13,839 nt of DNA from an uncultured Clostridia bacterium (GTDB taxonomy: Bacteria > Bacillota > Clostridia > Christensenellales > UBA1242): assembly GCA_934746185.1 (NCBI GenBank), contig CAKVEY010000025.1, positions 1 to 13,839 on the forward strand, written 5' to 3'. The notes beneath the pieces were generated by a model. It saw nothing but the letters and a program-made list of their open reading frames with translations. It searched no databases and was not told where the DNA came from. Position numbers and translations under genes: made by a program. Positions 13,471 through 13,839 of the stretch are shown here, piece after piece (within the stretch, counting starts at the first letter, position 1; the number at the start of each line of letters is the position of its first letter).

Positions 13471-13515
13471 AACTTTTAAAAAATGCTTGATTTTCTTTTT
13501 TTATGTGAGTATAAT
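13469..13515 (+). promoter_or_regulatory. rRNA operon promoter P1 with upstream A/T box
   Basis: TTGATT (13487-13492), 17 bp, TATAAT (13510-13515). An AAAACTTTTAAAA box lies upstream (13469-13481), with its C 14 bases before the -35, like an UP element. Confidence 0.8.
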
Positions 13516-13568
13516 AGATTTTGCGTTTGGTCGCAGAGAACAATTTAATATAATTTCAAAAAAATTGA

Positions 13569-13614
13569 AAAACTTTTAAAATTTACTTGATTTTTCTAAA
13601 AAAGCGAGTATAAT
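13569..13614 (+). promoter_or_regulatory. rRNA operon promoter P2 with upstream A/T box
   Basis: TTGATT (13587-13592), 16 bp, TATAAT (13609-13614). The same A/T box lies at 13569-13581, and the -35 is exactly 100 bp after that of P1. Confidence 0.8.
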
Positions 13615-13622
13615 TAATTAAG

Positions 13623-13636
13623 CTTTCAGTTGAAAG
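13623..13636 (+). repeat. Short perfect inverted repeat after P2
   Basis: CTTTCA GT TGAAAG. In RNA from P1 or P2 it could form a small hairpin (5-bp stem, AGTT loop). It starts at about the expected P2 start site and may act in leader stability or regulation. Confidence 0.35.
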
Positions 13637-13680
13637 GGAATTAAATATCAACTTTGACAAAAGATTTTAAAAAAATTTAA

Positions 13681-13727
13681 AAAACTTTTAAAAAAGTGTT
13701 GACAAACAATTTTCTTTGTGATAGAAT
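13681..13727 (+). promoter_or_regulatory. rRNA operon promoter P3 with upstream A/T box
   Basis: TTGACA (13699-13704), 17 bp, TAGAAT (13722-13727). The -35 is perfect. The AAAACTTTTAAAA box is at 13681-13693, again with its C 14 bases before the -35. The start should be near 13734. Confidence 0.85.
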
Positions 13728-13733
13728 AGCACA

Positions 13734-13839
13734 GTCAACTCTAATAAGAGATGACAAAAAGTACATTGACAACTGCATATTTTAGATAGAACGATATCAA
13801 ATATCAAAATGTTATTAACATAACGTGTAAATAAAGTAT
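13734..13839 (+). other. rRNA leader with boxA-like antitermination element, runs off the window
   Basis: The segment after P3 contains a small hairpin CTCT-AATA-AGAG (13739-13750) and then ACATTGACAACTGCATA (13763-13779), close to the TTGAAAACTGCATA-type boxA element found in Firmicute rRNA leaders and spacers. No ribosome site or start of a protein gene follows. I infer that a 16S rRNA gene begins shortly after 13839; no mature rRNA sequence is in the window. Confidence 0.7.

Noticed and set aside
13654..13683. A fourth rRNA promoter at TTGACA 13654-13659
   Set aside because: No usable -10 lies 16-18 bp downstream (TTAAAA or TAAAAA only), and the A/T box is not at the fixed distance.
13766..13794. 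TTGACA 13766-13771 as a promoter
   Set aside because: No -10 at a proper distance; the hexamer is part of the boxA-like leader element.
1..13839. CRISPR array, insertion sequence, integrase or tRNA gene
   Set aside because: No regularly spaced repeats, no transposase or recombinase frame and no tRNA-like fold were seen on either strand.

Overview
The window is very AT-rich DNA (about a quarter G+C by eye) from a low-GC Gram-positive bacterium, most likely an uncultured spore-forming member of the Clostridia. The evidence is the gene order ftsL-like, spoVD/pbpB-like, murE, mraY, murD, ftsW, the presence of a YtxC-family sporulation protein, and clostridial-type A-rich Shine-Dalgarno sites and promoters. 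UGA is used as a stop codon (CYTH gene and second HD gene), so this is the standard code and not a mycoplasma code. All protein genes are on the plus strand.

Region 1 (1-7458) is the division and cell wall (dcw) cluster. It begins inside an FtsL-like bitopic protein and continues through a class B penicillin-binding protein with one PASTA domain, MurE, MraY, MurD and a SEDS protein (FtsW/SpoVE). The genes overlap or are 1-17 nt apart, so they form one operon. It ends at a strong intrinsic terminator directly after ftsW; murG, murB/C, ftsQ, ftsA and ftsZ do not follow. Together these genes make UDP-MurNAc-peptides (MurD, MurE), lipid I (MraY) and polymerise and cross-link septal or spore peptidoglycan (FtsW plus PBP).

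Region 2 (7459-8699) is a two-gene unit: a CYTH-like protein and a small SpoT/MESH1-like HD hydrolase. Both belong to families that act on phosphorylated nucleotides or polyphosphate.

Region 3 (8675-10974) is a chain of small, independently promoted and terminated units that looks like accessory DNA. It holds a Doc toxin with a lysine-rich candidate antitoxin, a Nudix hydrolase, a two-helix membrane protein, a 300-nt gap with a candidate minus-strand small RNA (or decayed gene end), and a Cro/CI-type regulator.

Region 4 (10973-13153) holds an AlkD-type DNA glycosylase whose promoter predicts a leaderless mRNA, an HD phosphohydrolase overlapping it, and ytxC, whose start lies in a perfect inverted repeat.

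Region 5 (13154-13839) has no protein gene. It carries three tandem sigma-A promoters, each preceded by the same A/T box at the same distance, then a boxA-like leader. This is the control region of an rRNA operon whose first rRNA gene should begin just past the window.
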